A stretch of DNA of 6,200 nt from Planctomycetota bacterium. Lineage in GTDB: Bacteria > Planctomycetota > Phycisphaerae > Sedimentisphaerales > Anaerobacaceae. The notes under the pieces are model-generated. The model saw nothing but the letters and a program-made list of their open reading frames with translations, was not told the origin of the DNA and did not search any database. Each line of letters starts with the position of its first letter. Within the stretch, counting starts at the first letter, position 1. The translations under genes and the position numbers were made by a program. The stretch is taken from assembly GCA_013202635.1 (NCBI GenBank), contig JABMRO010000820.1:1-6200 (forward strand), in the 5' to 3' direction. Positions 5,643-6,200 of the stretch are shown one piece after another.

Positions 5643-5960
5643 GTGCATAGTGACCACGACATTTTTATTCAGGGAATTAAGCAGAAGAGAAGAATCAAAA
5701 TGACCTTTTTCGGCAAAAAAAAGCTTCAGAACCTTCTCAGGCAATGTGCCCCATTATATTATAGCAAGGGCCGTATTGAAAGAGATGGCCTTGACAGTTA
5801 TTATATCTGGGATTTTGAGGCTACGAAGGGCAGTCATTTCTTGGCTTTGCTGCCGTCACAAATCGTCACGATGGAATTGGCGGAGGAAACATTTAACGTA
5901 GAAGATTTCAGTAACCGCGAAGAGACGAAAGCAAACTCGACAAAAGGCCCTGGCGTTTAG
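5643..5960 (+). CDS. Conserved-looking hypothetical protein, compact beta-rich domain (WYL-like N-terminus, tentative)
   Basis: The product has 105 residues and starts with GTG, 8 bases after a GAGGGG ribosome site. A later ATG at 5700 would lose the HDIFIQGIKQKRRIKM segment and has only a purine-rich stretch before it. The pattern is an N-terminal helix (IFIQGIKQKRR), a strand (IKMTFFG), LLRQCAPLYY (31-40), a second beta region DSYYIWDFEATKGSHFLALLPSQIVTMEL (51-79), and an EETFNVEDF end (81-89) with a polar tail. The order of helix, IKxxF strand, xYxWDF, HxLxLxPxQI and FxxEDF recalls small conserved proteins and the WYL ligand-binding fold. I cannot name a family with certainty. There is no signal peptide or membrane segment, so it should be cytoplasmic. 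It stands alone on its strand behind the leader hairpin. Confidence 0.75.
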   Translation: MHSDHDIFIQGIKQKRRIKMTFFGKKKLQNLLRQCAPLYYSKGRIERDGLDSYYIWDFEATKGSHFLALLPSQIVTMELAEETFNVEDFSNREETKANSTKGPGV

Positions 5961-6000
5961 ACCTGAACCAGGCTAATTCAATGAAGATTAGGTACAAACT

Positions 6001-6165
6001 CTACTGACAACCTGTAGTCTTTTCGCGGTCACGTTCCATTTCCAGGAGCATATCTGGAATAATGGCGAATTCACGGACTATATCCGGGAATTCTTGTTTA
6101 TTGCTTCGTAGAAAAGCTTCTGAAAATCTTGTTTTGATCCTAAGATCTCTTTTCTGGCATAGCAT
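6001..6165 (-). CDS. Possible 54-residue small protein of unknown function
   Basis: A - strand frame runs from an ATG at 6165 to TAG at 6001, preceded by GGAAG 8 bases upstream. The product is MLCQKRDLRIKTRFSEAFLR, then a KQEFPDIVREFAIIPDMLLEMERDREK section that looks like one or two amphipathic helices, then TTGCQ. There is no signal peptide and no family I recognise. A competing - strand frame is open from the right edge to a stop at 6078 (reading RKEILGSKQDFQKLFYEAINKNSRI at its end), so the true frame, or a frameshift between the two, cannot be settled here. It converges on the 105-residue gene, with 40 bp between the stop codons. Confidence 0.3.
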   Translation of the reverse strand: MLCQKRDLRIKTRFSEAFLRSNKQEFPDIVREFAIIPDMLLEMERDREKTTGCQ

Positions 6166-6200
6166 GTGCTTATCTTCCAAGCATGAGCACTACAACTAAA

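Noticed and set aside
5454..5744. Minus-strand frame of 96 codons
   Set aside because: It overlaps the better-supported 105-residue gene and the leader hairpin, and its composition is not protein-like.
6183..6200. Plus-strand ATG giving MSTTTK at the window edge
   Set aside because: There are only six codons and no Shine-Dalgarno site upstream, so a gene start cannot be supported.

Overview
The window reads as a bacterial chromosomal segment of moderate GC content (roughly mid-40s percent by eye), with short leaders, Shine-Dalgarno sites and secreted enzymes. The gene set is an exported gamma-glutamyltranspeptidase-like hydrolase, an exported metallophosphoesterase, a uronate isomerase close to the Bacteroidetes/E. 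coli type, and a small conserved hypothetical. It would fit a polysaccharide-degrading anaerobe, perhaps a Planctomycetota (Phycisphaerae) member. That placement is an impression from protein style, not a demonstrated assignment.

Layout. The left edge holds the C-terminal part of a nitrilase-family carbon-nitrogen hydrolase on the + strand. It converges, with 29 bp between the stop codons, on a leftward block on the - strand. Read in transcription order (right to left), that block is: a 77-residue single-pass membrane protein, uronate isomerase uxaC, tRNA-Tyr(GTA), a secreted metallophosphoesterase and a secreted gamma-glutamyltranspeptidase-like protein. The 77-residue gene and uxaC form a compact pair (39 bp apart) behind a good sigma70-like promoter. 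The tRNA has its own tandem promoter in the 72 bp after uxaC. The last two genes could be read together, since no terminator is visible between them.

To the right is a divergent intergenic region of 379 bp. It carries the promoter of the membrane protein/uxaC pair, an A/T-only hairpin with a T run, and a long GC-rich hairpin in the leader of the next gene. That gene is on the + strand: a 105-residue conserved-looking hypothetical with a GTG start. The right edge holds a possible small - strand ORF of unknown identity.

How the genes work together. UxaC starts catabolism of glucuronate and galacturonate released from plant or algal polymers. The two signal-peptide enzymes act outside the cytoplasm on amide and phosphoester substrates that I cannot name. 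No mobile element, CRISPR array, phage gene or defence system is visible. The signals most worth a second look are RNA-level or residue-level: an inverted repeat that extends the tRNA-Tyr precursor stem, a wobble-maintained leader hairpin before the hypothetical gene, and a transpeptidase homologue lacking the glutamate-binding residues.
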